A DNA stretch of 64,000 bases from Panorpa germanica (Eukaryota > Arthropoda > Insecta > Mecoptera > Panorpidae). Below the pieces are notes generated by a model that worked only from the letters and a program-made list of their open reading frames with translations, was not told the origin of the DNA and ran no database searches. Each line of letters opens with the position of its first letter. Within the stretch, counting starts at the first letter, position 1. Positions 49,508 through 60,216 of this stretch are shown here, one piece after another. Location of the stretch: the NCBI GenBank assembly GCA_963678705.1, contig OY783219.1, forward strand, positions 7,378,001-7,442,000. Reading direction: 5' to 3'. Made by a program: the position numbers and the translations under genes.

Positions 49508-50075
49508 GGGCCTTATTCTGTAACTTTTAAAAAACTCGACCTTATTTTTTCAGCGGTGAAAATATTTAATTTTTTCACCGCTCGAATAAAGTCGCTGTAT
49601 TTAAAATATCTAAAGTGGTATTCTGTATGCAAAATTTTCCATCGCCCTTATAATATACAATGGTGAAAAAGTATAGTGACGTATTTTAAGACGTAAAAAT
49701 ATTCAAATATTTAAAAATTCAAACACTTGACAAGTGCGAATACATGTCAATTGTTCAAGTCAATTGACAAGCAACATAACCTCACTTTCTGATATATTTA
49801 TATTTGTATATTCATATGACTATACATATACTGTGTATTAAAAAATTTGTACTGAAATTCAAATTGTTTGACTGTTCTAAAAAATACAGCGATGGAAAAT
49901 TTTAAAGTCACCGCTAAAGGCGACCTTATAATTTGGTCGATTTTTTTCCAACGACAAAAATAAAATCAATGGAAATTTCTTACAGAATACCAAATAAAAA
50001 ATCATCGCTTTTGTGACGTCATTTTACAGCGATGAAATTTTTTCACCGGTGGAAATACTTAACAGAATAAGGCCC
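49508..50075 (+). mobile_element. 568-bp PIF/Harbinger-like MITE
   Basis: Terminal inverted repeats GGGCCTTATTCTGTAA and ...ACAGAATAAGGCCC, flanked by TAA on both sides (49505-49507, 50076-50078). Internal inverted motifs (CAGCGGTGAAAA, TTTTCACCG) extend the foldback. GGGCC termini with TAA/TTA duplications are typical of PIF/Harbinger MITEs. It inserted right at the 3' end of the LINE fragment. Confidence 0.92.
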
Positions 50076-50078
50076 TAA

Positions 50079-50639
50079 ATCTTCTATTAGATTGATAATA
50101 ACTCTTCTTAACGTCATCTTAGGACCCTCTGGTAAGGAGTATGACAAGAAAACGCCTTTCGACGCCATTTTTTCAAGATGGCGACCTATTTATCACGTTA
50201 AGTAATATTTTAATGTTGTGTTTACACTAAAATAACACCTAGTACCTTCTTAGGAGTATCCACTATATGATGTAGATATTTTTTATACAAAAACAATATT
50301 TTTCTTACTTTCACGAACAATGTCACTTCAGAAAATCCTTTTTGTTTTATTTGGTATTTGTGACGTATATGGTTGGATATCACGTGATACTTTACAAAAG
50401 GATTTACAAGGATTATGCGTGATCCCTACAGGATAGCATCACACAAAGCGGGGAAAAAGGATAGAGCTTGGGAATGATGGTTGACAATATCATTTTATTT
50501 TTTATATTTTTATATTATTATGTGTTATTACTTACTCTTCTATCTAAAGTAGCATTATTAGATGATTGCTCTTTTTAGAGAAAATTACACTATGTTCGAA
50601 AAAGATTAATTCCATCCGCTACACACTAGAAACAATGTA
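50079..50639. other. Spacer, no gene seen
   Basis: Contains CGCCATTTTTTCAAGATGGCGAC near 50162, a short palindrome also seen in altered form near 41403. No gene. Confidence 0.4.
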
Positions 50640-51650
50640 AAGAAATTATATATCTTCAGTTGGTAACACTGACCGTAGATATTACAACTGCATTCTGGTC
50701 AGATGAGCTAATGGTATATATTAGTTATAGCTACTTTCATTGTAGTGTATGCCAACGGAAAACACAATTGATATTTAAAGCTGAGAGAACTCACTGTGCA
50801 TAATGTTAAGTTATTATAAAATTAGATTAAAAAGAATTGATAATTTAAATAATAAACTTTAAATGTCGTTAATTTGATTTCAGTGATTCAGATTTCAATT
50901 ATTATAATGTGTATGTAAATTACTACAATAAAAGTCTTTGATTTCAGAAGCAACACATAAGTTTGATTAAAACTTTACAATGGGCTTGTGTCCTCATTTT
51001 TTAGTGGTCGATTTTTCAATTGTTGATTGAAATTGATGTTAATAAATGTGTATTGGCGTGTCTATTTTATTAAATATCTAAATGTTGACGAAGATATAGC
51101 AATTAAAAATTTGAATTGTAGTTTTAGCGCTAGAAATGGTCGCCCATATTTGTATGACGTGAAATGCATTTGAACGTCAGTTATTTGTTGAGTAGGTCAG
51201 TGCTGTGGTAATGTTTTGTAGCTGTTGGTAGCCGAAATAATCAAGTCAAGTCAAAGAATAATAAGTTTTTATTTTATTTAACCCTGTTAAGGCAGACATA
51301 ATATTAGAATTTTATTGTTCCATGAAATAGCTGTAAATAATATTTGATATTTTGATATATAAATACATATAGCAGAGATGTATGAGCTGTAAGGTTGGTA
51401 ACCTTACACAAGGATTGTGATGTCACATGCACTTGGAATGTTGTACAACGTTGAATCCCTTTAATAATTAAAGAGACAAAATGACTTTTTTAATTGTTAA
51501 TATCTCTTAACATATAAGGAGTTATTAAAAAATAATTGAACATTTGAGGTTCTAGTGACCCACTGTATTAATATATAGTACAGTTTTATAGAAAGTAAGA
51601 CATAGGACACAAGCCCATTCCTAATAAAATTGGAGATATTGTCTTATTAT
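50640..51650 (+). repeat. Copy of dispersed repeat X containing MITE copy 6
   Basis: Repeat X from TTGGTAACACTGACC to AATAAAATTGGAGATATTG, interrupted by MITE copy 6. The left half retains the empty version of the copy-5 insertion site. Confidence 0.85.
50980..51618 (+). mobile_element. MITE of the GGGCTTGTGTCC family, copy 6
   Basis: 639 bp with intact ends. Flanks TTTACA and TCCTAATAAAATTGG correspond to an uninterrupted TTTACAATTC at about 55230 and, inverted, GAATTGTAAA at about 46896, again consistent with AT at the junction. Confidence 0.95.
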
Positions 51651-51911
51651 AGAAACGTGCAAAAAATCACAATTCGAAATAACGTGGATATTTTGATGAA
51701 TCAATAAAAAAACACAAATAAACAACTGCTAAATAAGAACTTCGATATTGGTTAAGAAATTTCCCAAAGATAATTTGTGGTTTAAAATAATATAAAACAA
51801 AATTGAAAGCAAAGTGATAATTATTATTAAAACTACTCATTTTGGTTCAGTCAATAACAAATGAATATAAGCAATTAATTATTATAAATTTGAAACAATT
51901 TTTAAAACACA

Positions 51912-52148
51912 ATGAAGCTCTTTTTTCAATATTGTGTTATCTTTCTAATCATTTTTGGGTTTCTACAATTACTGTCTCCAGTAGAAGGTTTGTTACTTCC
52001 ATACCGAACTCCGAGAACTCGGAAAGCAATGAAAGCTTCCGTTCCAAGAAGGAAGTCTTCGATTTCTCTGCTAAGATTTAATCATCAGCAAGAAGAAACG
52101 GGTGAAAGCTTCATTGATAACTACGGACGCCGAAGATATTATTTTTAA
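51912..52148 (+). CDS. Short secreted basic peptide 1
   Basis: 78 residues. The N-terminus MKLFFQYCVIFLIIFGFL is a strong signal peptide, with cleavage likely after residues near SPVEG. The mature part, about 52 residues, is strongly basic (about 12 Arg/Lys against 4 acidic) with PYRTPRTRKAMKASVPRRK near its start and GRRRYYF at its end; it has no cysteine. A donor CAAAC|GTAAGT lies 5 nt after the stop codon, so the coding region is one exon and the next exon is untranslated (possible acceptor TTTCTATAG at 52929). TATAAA-like DNA lies near 51790. I do not recognise a family. It could be an antimicrobial, venom or other effector peptide. Confidence 0.75.
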   Translation: MKLFFQYCVIFLIIFGFLQLLSPVEGLLLPYRTPRTRKAMKASVPRRKSSISLLRFNHQQEETGESFIDNYGRRRYYF

Positions 52149-52330
52149 CAAACGTAAGTTGTGACTTTTAAATATTTACGCTACGGCTGTTTAATGCGTA
52201 TGATTTTAATGCGTAATTAAATTTTTAAATCAAAATATTTAATTTGATTATAATAAGTAACAGATGTTCAATATTAAAAATATTTGTTTCAATTTATTTT
52301 CTAAATAAAAAATATTTTCAATTTTATAGC

Positions 52331-52568
52331 AGAGAAAACAATTTCTATTACTAATTGTTATTAAAAATAACAATTTTGATTATTTCACATACAATTTTGT
52401 CGAACTGTCAAAATTTATATTACTAACGATGCATACGCACCAACTAAATTAACTAAACTTAAATTAAAACACAAATGTGAAAAGAAATGCTTAAACGAAA
52501 ACCTGAAATCTAGATTACAATATTAAATAAAAACAGTAAATTAAATAACAAAACAGTGAGTGGGAATG
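52331..52568 (+). mobile_element. CATTCCCACTCACTG MITE, partial copy
   Basis: Right end CAGTGAGTGGGAATG intact; the left third is missing. It lies in the presumed 3'-UTR intron of secreted peptide 1. Confidence 0.85.
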
Positions 52569-53092
52569 AGGCTTTATATGATCACCATTTTTTCAAAATT
52601 TGATGTTTTTTTTAATAAATTTATAAATTAAATACCAAAAGCTTTTCTTAACTACTGAGTTACATAGTTTTAATTTTAACTTGCGAAATTTAAGGAAATA
52701 CAAATAATTCTCTAAAATAAAAATAGTAACTAATTTTAAATAAATTCTATTACTTTTCAACGGGCCGCAGCGTATTATTTGACAAGCTGAAACTAATATT
52801 TAAGGTTAAAACATAAATTTAAAACATAATAGGTGAATGATACTTTAGAATGCGTTCAAATATTTTTAGTTTAGATTGTCTAATAGGAAAACTTTTTTGT
52901 TATTCCTAAATAATTTTTATTTCTATAGATGACGACCTCGCGTTTTGCAATATTTGATAAAACTTGGATAAGCCTTGTTATTCATAATTATTTTAATTTC
53001 TCATAAATGTCTTTAATATCGAATCAGTTTGCATCAAATCTTTAAAAGAAATACAGTGTTAATATTAGAGTAAATATATTTAAATTAAAACC

Positions 53093-53260
53093 ATGCTGTT
53101 CTTTCGAAATTTGTTAATAATTTTACTTATGTTTACTGTGAATATGCTTTGTCAAGAAGCTGTAAACTTGAATAAGATAAATACTCTACAAATTCAACCG
53201 AATTTTAGAATTATTACAGCGCCTCGCAGAATTCCAGACCGCAAAAGAATTAACTTTTAA
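53093..53260 (+). CDS. Short secreted basic peptide 2
   Basis: 55 residues, starting MLFFRNLLIILLMFTVNMLC, a clear signal peptide, with cleavage likely after QEA. The mature part (about 32 residues) carries NFRIITAPRRIPDRKRINF at its end, net charge about +6, no cysteine after the signal. A possible donor (CAT|GTAATA) follows the stop by 5 nt, and a good acceptor (ACTTACAG) is at 53398. Same layout as the neighbouring peptide genes. No family recognised. Confidence 0.7.
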   Translation: MLFFRNLLIILLMFTVNMLCQEAVNLNKINTLQIQPNFRIITAPRRIPDRKRINF

Positions 53261-53614
53261 ACATGTAATATATACTCATATATTATCAGGTATATTTCAC
53301 ATTAAATATATTACAGGTTCAGAAACAAAATTATGTGTAATTTTATTGAATATTAATTCGCTTTGTATATGTAATTAATATGTAACTTTTACTTACAGAT
53401 TACTACTGCAAACTTGTCCCGCTGACCCGTCTACAAATATGAAAACATAATGAAAATAACATAAATTGTTTTGTCACTTTGCTGTGGAACTATTCAAAAT
53501 AATGTCTTATACTTTAAATAAAATTTATAGGATGCCCTATTGTTGTTATTCAAATTATAAACTATTATTTACTAATCACGGAATATTTAATAAAACACGA
53601 ACAAAAACACCAAT
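53261..53614 (+). other. Presumed 3'-UTR intron and exon of peptide 2
   Basis: Acceptor TTACTTACAG ends at 53398, followed by a relatively GC-rich untranslated stretch (CCCGCTGACCCGTC). An AATAAA occurs near 53517. No further coding. Confidence 0.45.
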
Positions 53615-53925
53615 GTTTACACCAAAGAGACAGTTCTTAAAACATTTTTGTCTTTAAAAACTGTTTTAATAAACAAAACACATTCGCATATGGAGTCGGT
53701 AAGATAAAAAGAAAACAAGTTTGTTGTTGATTTTTAGTCTGCTTATTTTGAACATGCAGTTTTGTTTTTTGTTAACATTTGCACTTGTCAGTTGTTGTTT
53801 ATCATGTTTATAATTTTTATGGGACACACAGAAAAACACTAAAAACAAAACCAGTCTGTTCAGTGTGAACAAAATATGATTTTGTCTTGTTTTTTGACAA
53901 CAAAACTGTCTCTCTGGTGTGAAAC
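53615..53925. mobile_element. 311-bp foldback MITE, termini GTTTACACCAAAGAGACAGT
   Basis: Left end GTTTACACCAAAGAGACAGT is mirrored at the right by ACTGTCTCTCTGGTGTGAAAC. No ORF; the minus-strand frame inside (53666-53872) is considered chance. Confidence 0.82.
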
Positions 53926-54969
53926 CGACATAATAAAACTATAAAGGTAAATGTCTACAGATCCGTACTGTTAGCTTTAGACGCATTTGATTTATCGTAT
54001 CATACGTGGAAGGAAAGGGGTATGCAGCGACCGAAACAAGTCTAAGCCGACAACTACTAAGATAGCATGCATTACAAGGACTAACCAAGGTTCTGTAGAC
54101 AGGTCTGGCAAAGTGTTTTAACGGGAATTTGATTTGTTTTTAATCCGTTAATAGTTTGCACATGAAGATGCTTGCGATTTTTATTTAGACAAAAATATTA
54201 AAAATGGAAAAAACGTTTATTTAAATTTTGTGAATTTCTTTAATGCTCTCAAAACGTAGCTGTCGCTGCATACGCCTTCCCTCCCCATTCCCTTCTCATC
54301 CACAATTTATTTAGTAAAGCCAGGGCGTTTGAGGCAAGTAGCGGGACAAGTAGACGCTTATCATAACATAGCAGCAGAGTGGCATTATATAAACAAACCT
54401 ATTAACAACTTTCTATGAAATGTAAATAGAAATTATTTTGTGAAAAACAATTTTTTTTTTAATTGAACCCCGCGGTATTTACGTCACTGGTAACTGGTCA
54501 AACCAAATATAAATTTCATATATAAAAAAACTAGTATTTTATAAGTAGCTAAGTATATTATAGAGCAATTAAAACGTAGGGGCATTAATTATACCATAAA
54601 TTATACTTTTTTATAATACAAAAGTTTTAAATGACTTACGCCGTTCTACCCTCTTAGAGCACCCTCCCCTCAGTACCTCTTATTGCCCCCAAATAGCACG
54701 TATCTCTTGAGTTAGTGTTAACAATCTCTTACAGCCGAAAAAATCAAACTAAAACTTTGTTAAAACTTTCGTAAAACTTTACGAACCTAACTAAGAGTAA
54801 GTATGTGTTTTTTCTGCTGATTACATAGCAGAGACTCTGTAGAGTTAATGCGCACAGTGGCGTACACATAATTATATTTCGGAGGGGTTCGGATAGAAGT
54901 TTTCGAAGTAATAACATTTATATTTGTAAATTAGAATTTATCCGTGAAATCTAGTTAGATGTATGTAAA
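53926..54969. other. Spacer, no gene seen
   Basis: AT-rich with scattered short GC-richer stretches. No coding frame supported. Confidence 0.45.
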
Positions 54970-55240
54970 ATAATTATATTTCTTTAGTTGGTAACTCTGA
55001 CTAGAGATAATACTATATCAAGAGAACTCACTGTGCATAATGTTAAGTTATTATAAAATTAGATTAGAAGGAATTGACAATTTAAATAATAAACTTTAAA
55101 TGTCGTTTCTTTGATTTCAGGTAAGATAGTATGATTTAAGTTAAACAGTGTAATTATTATAATGTGTATGTAAATTACTAAAATAAAAGTTTTTGATTTC
55201 AGAAGCAAAACATAAGTTTGATTAAAAATTTACAATTCGT
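54970..55240 (+). repeat. Copy of dispersed repeat X, uninterrupted
   Basis: Starts TTATATTTCTTTAGTTGGTAAC and runs through GTGCATAATGTTAAG and GATTTCAGAAGCAAAACATA to TTTACAATTCGT. The final bases are the empty equivalent of the MITE copy 6 target. Confidence 0.82.
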
Positions 55241-56501
55241 AAAATATCTAATATGCATTTAAGGTTTATCTAGCATAACAAGCAAAGCAATGGTAGGACA
55301 CGATTCTTTTTCTCATTAAGAAGCAATCCTGTATCAACAAACAAAATTTAGATTTTTCCATTATTTTGAAAATTACACTAAAACCACTGCAATTCATAAA
55401 CTAATAGTCCGAATGTCATGAAATTTTGACACATATTGTTTGAAGAAAGGATGGTTTGAAGGTTTTAAACATTGTGTGGATCTGCCAACAGTGGCGCCTT
55501 CTATTCATCATCCTACGAAATTATTGAGTGATGTGTTACTTAATAAACAACGTTTTTTGACCTAAATAACTGTTTTTTGAAGAATAAAGATCTATTCATA
55601 GATTTCATTCTACACAATGAGACTTTATAATAATTGAGTCCATTATTTGAGAAGTTTTTTTGGTGAAATTAATTTCTTACATTACAGAGAGAGAAATTCC
55701 ATAAATCAAGATGATTAGGGTTTGATTTACAGGGTTTTTCAAATAATCAATTCAATTACTATATAAAAAAGTTATAAGAATTTCCCTTGCCTCAATAGCT
55801 GAGTACTCTACAAACAATTTGGATCCGAAGCGTATAAAATTCGAATATGATATTCTATAACTCGACCTAGTATAGGAATCGACATTTTCGTATCCGTTTC
55901 GAAGGCTTTTCGGATCAAAAACGGAGGCGAAATTTTCAGAAGCAAAAATGCATCACCTCACGTCATAAACTTAAGCTTGAAACTACGAAATTTCTACATA
56001 TATATTTTCTACCTGTGGCTTAGAACGTGCTGCGAAAAATCGTACTTAAATTGTAATCAGACTATTCGGCATTATTATGATACTTTTACGCACTCCTGTT
56101 GTGCACGCCAGTGGATAGCTACACATGGATCACAATCACAATCACACGTAGAGGCTTTCTCTGTTTTTAGAAGAGTTATGGTTTTGCTTATACCTTACAT
56201 ATACATATATATCTTACACTAATAGATCGATTTTACTTTATAAAATTTTCTATTACTTTTCAATGACATAAAATACTTTCTAAGAGTATATTGTGATGGT
56301 AAAATATAAGACAAAAGTTACAGATTAAGTATTTTCTACTACAGTTTTTGTTTCGGGAAATACTTTGAAAATATTTTACTTTTTTCGTATTATAAGGATC
56401 ATTCTGAAGCAGTAGTCAAGACCCGGGATAATGTGGAAGTGTCGGTTTTTAATTTTTTATAAAAATATATTTATTTAGGGATGGGGAGTAAGGTTTCAAC
56501 T
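55241..56501. other. Spacer, no gene supported
   Basis: A + frame at 55977-56222 starts MKLRNFYIYIFYLWLRTCC and is cysteine-bearing, but its hydrophobic start is not a convincing signal peptide and no splice context supports it. No gene called. Confidence 0.35.
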
Positions 56502-57172
56502 TTTTTATTTATTTATATTAATGCACAACATATGTAAAGAGTAAAACTGTCGGAAATATAGAGTTTTAAGTTTTCACCTCTCTGGTCTGATTTCGTGTTA
56601 CTTTGAAATTTTTAAACGGGTTTTTCACACACATTGCTTTTTCAGAGTCCGTGCCCTCTCTAGCTCAAAATATACTGGACCGATTCTTTTGAAATTTTGG
56701 ACACTCTTTCTTTACAGAAATGCCGAGGTAACGCTGTCGAGTTTATTTTTATGTTTTAATTTTAACGTATTTTAAAATAACAAAGTTCCTGAGTTTTTTT
56801 TTATGAAAAATCGGTATTTTGATTTTTAAGTGCTGTAAAAAATTGAAAAATCAATAAAAAAAGAGAAACTCGACAGCGTTACCTGCAGAAACTTATCAAC
56901 TAATGATATCATTTTGGTTTTTCGAATTCAGAAAATCCAGTGATGAGTTATGAGCGACACCGTGCGCAATGTTACTTTTTTTTGTGACGTCAGCGGAGAT
57001 TCGCTGTCAATGCCTCATTTCTTGATATTTATTTATGAAAATTTCACAAAGTATTCTTTAAATGTTATTTTATCATGTAGTAATTATAGAAATAATTATA
57101 TATTAACTGTGTCGTTCAAAAATATAAATTACCGAAAATATGCTTTTTTTTATCGTTTTGACTTAACCCCCA
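56502..57172 (+). repeat. Dispersed ~620-bp repeat, copy 2
   Basis: Direct-orientation match to 28868-29483, with the same ordered landmarks, and a 55-bp longer centre. The open frame beginning at 56950 falls within the repeat and is not considered a gene. Confidence 0.8.
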
Positions 57173-57676
57173 CACCTCCCATCCCTTTTTTATATGCATC
57201 AGCTTTACTACAGCATTTACAAATGTATTTAAAATATGGACGTCAAATTAGATTGTGTGATAAAACTTGTATATTGTTTCTTTGTCATCGCTTTCAAACA
57301 AGAGAAGTGTAAAAGAGATGCAAAAACAAACGTCACAATACAAGCTGTTGCAGCTTTCTCGATAAATAAATAAGATTACATATTATATTCTGCTGAGTAG
57401 TTGACACCGACAAATAATAAACGGTAAAACGAAATTTAAAATATAAATAGATATATCTTTGTTGCTTGAAACGCTGTTTTTAAGCTGTAACATTAGAAAT
57501 TATACTTAGATAATATAATTATGACTCGAATGTATAACAATATGTATTGCAACACAAATTTCCGCTAAAGCTAAACACAAAACCGACATTCCTAATAAAA
57601 ATGAAGTCATATTTCTCGGTTTGACATTTAAAGTGGTTAATTAAATTATCAGCTTTCCGTTTCCTATTGAAATTGA
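57173..57676. other. Spacer upstream of secreted peptide 3
   Basis: No coding signal. It leads into the TATA-containing promoter of peptide 3. Confidence 0.45.
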
Positions 57677-57685
57677 ATATATAAA
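57677..57685 (+). promoter_or_regulatory. TATA box of secreted peptide 3
   Basis: TATATAAAC about 65 nt before the start codon, with a plausible initiator (GTCACTTT) about 17 nt further on. Spacing fits a short 5' UTR. Confidence 0.55.
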
Positions 57686-57746
57686 CAACGGATGGTCACT
57701 TTACAAACATTAGTTCTTTCTCAAACACATTACAGTTCAACAAACC

Positions 57747-57932
57747 ATGAAGATTTTAAAATCAATATTTCTATTATTTTTGATCTTGGCTACTCTTGGA
57801 AGTTATTATCCAGAAAAGACATCTTCAGAAGCGTTCTACCAAAATATGGTACCCAGAGGATCTAGATATAAGCCGCATGCACCAGCTCTGAGACACCGTT
57901 CACGTGGTCCATCAAAGGATTTTGTATTCTAG
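57747..57932 (+). CDS. Short secreted basic peptide 3; intron in the stop codon
   Basis: 61 residues, starting MKILKSIFLLFLILATLGS, a signal peptide, with cleavage possibly after SSEA (about residue 29). The mature tail is basic and Pro/His/Arg-rich (VPRGSRYKPHAPALRHRSRG) and ends SKDFVF; no cysteine. The stop is TAG in genomic DNA, but a strong donor GTAAGT overlaps it (TTCTA|GTAAGT). Splicing to the acceptor TTTTCAG at 58010 rebuilds TAA, so the protein ends at the same residue either way. This is the tightest case of the shared layout with an intron at the stop. No family recognised. Confidence 0.75.
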   Translation: MKILKSIFLLFLILATLGSYYPEKTSSEAFYQNMVPRGSRYKPHAPALRHRSRGPSKDFVF

Positions 57933-58010
57933 TAAGTATTTATTTGAATTTATACTGGTAGCTTATTTTATTAGATTTGTTATTGAAATATGATGAATAT
58001 TTACTTTTCA

Positions 58011-58433
58011 GAAGATGGAGTAAAGTTTGCCGATGTCGTAAATATACAAATTTTCAAAAATGTGTTAAAAATTTCATTGCCTAAATATTTTATTCGTTAC
58101 GTATGTAGCTGCATGGTCATTTTAGCTACCACATAGTAATATTTCACACAGTGTATTTAAATTGTAATTGTAGTACTATGATAATGTATCTAGATACAAA
58201 ATGTTAAAACCCTGTAGGTATATTAATATCTTGTAATTAAAATAAATCAAAAAAAATTGTAATAAAAAGAATTGATGTTATATTTGATATTTGTAAATAA
58301 TGGATATAATATATAAATAAAATTTTATTCAATTTAATATTTATAATCTTTTTTTATTAAATTTTCCACTATTTTTCATTAATCATGTATAATCCCCGCT
58401 AAATACAGTTACATGTATTTAAAATTTATTGAA
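58011..58433 (+). other. Presumed 3'-UTR exon of peptide 3 and spacer
   Basis: Begins after acceptor TATTTACTTTTCAG. Contains AATAAA signals near 58240 and 58317. No coding. Confidence 0.5.
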
Positions 58434-58640
58434 TATAGTCCAAATCCCGATAGTTCGGCGGCGACTTATATTTAAAAGAGGTTATAAGAGCGGTATAAAT
58501 CTATAATACGATAATGAATTTTAACTTATTCGTTCCTATATACATTATAGAAAAATAAGTGAGTCACTGCTTTTTAGTTATATCGGCAGTTTATACCCCA
58601 CAACTTGTTTTAAGTCTGAACTCTCGTAATTTGAACTATA
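58434..58640 (-). mobile_element. TTCGGCGGCGACT MITE, copy 2
   Basis: Inverted copy of 36685-36902, with termini TATAGTCCAAATCCCGATAG and TTTGAACTATA. In this copy the inner TTCGGCGGCGACT motif survives on one side only; the other side reads AAGTCTGAACTCTCG. Confidence 0.85.
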
Positions 58641-59094
58641 TATACAAATATTTCCTATTGAGATAAATATTTTTAAATAATATTGTGTCATATAAGTTAA
58701 ATTACATTTTTTAAGCAAGGTTGTATAATTTTACATATTAAACTAATATGTTGGTACAAAATCTTATATATCTGTTATATTTATTTAATATTGTAAACGA
58801 AATTACGTAAAAATATATTAAGTTCGGTAAATAATAAATTATTACAAAATATATTGATTGTTTACATATTTTATATGTATTTTTTTGTATAGTTTTTTGT
58901 GAGTGTTACAAGTATATAGCATCTATTAAGGCGTGTTGTAGATTAGTTGTAGGTTGTAGCTAGGTAGTGTGTAATACGGTTGTTGTACTCTAGTATAGGT
59001 GTGGTCAAATGTAGAATGGTGAATTGTTTTTGCCTGAAACAATATAAAAATACATTACAACAAAAATTTCTCTATAGTTAAGAGTCCGTAGGTC
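58641..59094. other. AT-rich spacer, no gene seen
   Basis: No coding signal on either strand. Confidence 0.5.
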
Positions 59095-59403
59095 CGCATC
59101 GAATGGGTTGTATCAAGGATGGAAGGAAAGGTACATCGGAGCACATTAAGTATTCATGAGAGAAAAGAGTAAAAAGTGGAAAGAAGATTGTGCAGTTATT
59201 AAAAGGTGGCAGTGAAGGGAAGCGGGGATGGCGGAGATACAGAGAAGGAGCGAGGAAAGGGAAAGAAAGGCAGAGTAGAAACATCAGGGAGAAAAGCAGT
59301 AGGGGTTTAATTTTTTTTTTTTGGGAAGGAGTAAGAATGAGTAGAAAGAATATGAATCACAAATAAAATGTAATTAATCACAATGATATGTAATTTAATG
59401 ATA
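59095..59403 (+). mobile_element. LINE 3'-end fragment
   Basis: Related to 49190-49504: CATCGGAGCACATTAAGTATTCATG...GTAAAAAGTGGAAAGAAGATTGTGCAGTTA, ending with the ATATGTAATTTAATGATAAT tail. Dead 5'-truncated copy. Confidence 0.8.
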
Positions 59404-59848
59404 ATGGGTTTGTGTCCTATGTCTTAATTTCTATAAAAGTGTACAATATATTGATAAAGTGAGTTACTAGAATCTCAAATGTTCAATTATTTTTTAATAA
59501 CTCCTTATATGTTAAGAGATATTAACAATTAAAAAAGTCATTTTGTCTCTTTAATTATTCAAGGGATTCAAAGTTGTACACATTCGAAATGCATGTGACA
59601 TCACAATCTTGTGTAAGGTTACCAACCTTACAGCTAATAAAGCTCTGTTATATGTATTTATATATCAAAATATCAAATATTATTTACAGCTATTTCAAGG
59701 AACAATAAAATTTCAATATTATGTCTGCCTTAGTAGGGTTAAATAAAATAAAAACTTATTAGTCTTGACTTGATTATTTGACTACCAACAGCTACAAAAC
59801 ATTACCACAGCACTGACCTACTCAACAAATAACTGACGTTAAAATGCA
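59404..59848 (-). mobile_element. MITE of the GGGCTTGTGTCC family, copy 7, truncated
   Basis: Left end ATGGGTTTGTGTCC (one change). The family sequence breaks off at GACGTTAAAATGCAT, so roughly the last 190 bp are missing. The break lies only about 18 bp from the presumed 3'-UTR acceptor of secreted peptide 4. Confidence 0.88.
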
Positions 59849-59911
59849 TAATTTTCTACCTGTGCAATTAAATTTAAGTATTATAATTCTTTACCTTACA
59901 TAAAGTCAACT

Positions 59912-60118
59912 TTAAATCAATTGCTTGTCAAAAAATCTTCTATTCTCATAATGCCTTCTTCTGGAGAATGGTTTATTGTCTTCATCAAACTTAATCCGAC
60001 TGCCTAAACTCCGTTGTTGATTACGACTAGTAATTAAGTAAGATCTACCGTGCGTTATACTTCCAACAATCCCGAAAAATATCAATAAAATTGAACACAA
60101 TCGATATAAAGACACCAT
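59912..60118 (-). CDS. Short secreted basic peptide 4
   Basis: 68 residues on the minus strand. MVSLYRLCSILLIFFGIVGS is the signal peptide, cleavage likely near THG. The mature 44 residues are rich in Arg/Lys (about 12 against 5 acidic), with SRRRHYENRRFFDKQLI at the end and no cysteine. Possible donors (TTTAT|GTAAGG, AAG|GTAAAG) lie 12-17 nt after the stop, with an acceptor-like TTGCACAG at about 59867. TATATAAAA is present about 95 nt upstream of the start codon (60206-60216) with a CTCAGAG initiator-like motif between. No family recognised. Confidence 0.75.
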   Translation of the reverse strand: MVSLYRLCSILLIFFGIVGSITHGRSYLITSRNQQRSLGSRIKFDEDNKPFSRRRHYENRRFFDKQLI

Positions 60119-60205
60119 TTTGATAAATTAATTAATTTAATGATTCGTAAATAATGAAGACACTACTCTGAGTAGATATTAATAATTAAAAACTATTAAT
60201 TAATG

Positions 60206-60216
60206 GTTTTATATAC
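60206..60216 (-). promoter_or_regulatory. TATA box of secreted peptide 4
   Basis: On the minus strand GTATATAAAACC, followed about 40 nt later by CTACTCAGAGTAG, an initiator-like motif, and then the start codon at 60118. Confidence 0.5.

Noticed and set aside
53666..53872. 68-codon minus-strand frame with a hydrophobic start (MFTLNRLVLFLVFFCVS)
   Set aside because: It lies entirely within a foldback MITE with both termini present, and there is no donor near its stop as in the peptide genes.
55977..56222. 81-codon cysteine-bearing + frame considered as a seventh secreted peptide
   Set aside because: Hydrophobic start is aromatic and interrupted by charged residues, no TATA box or donor at the stop.
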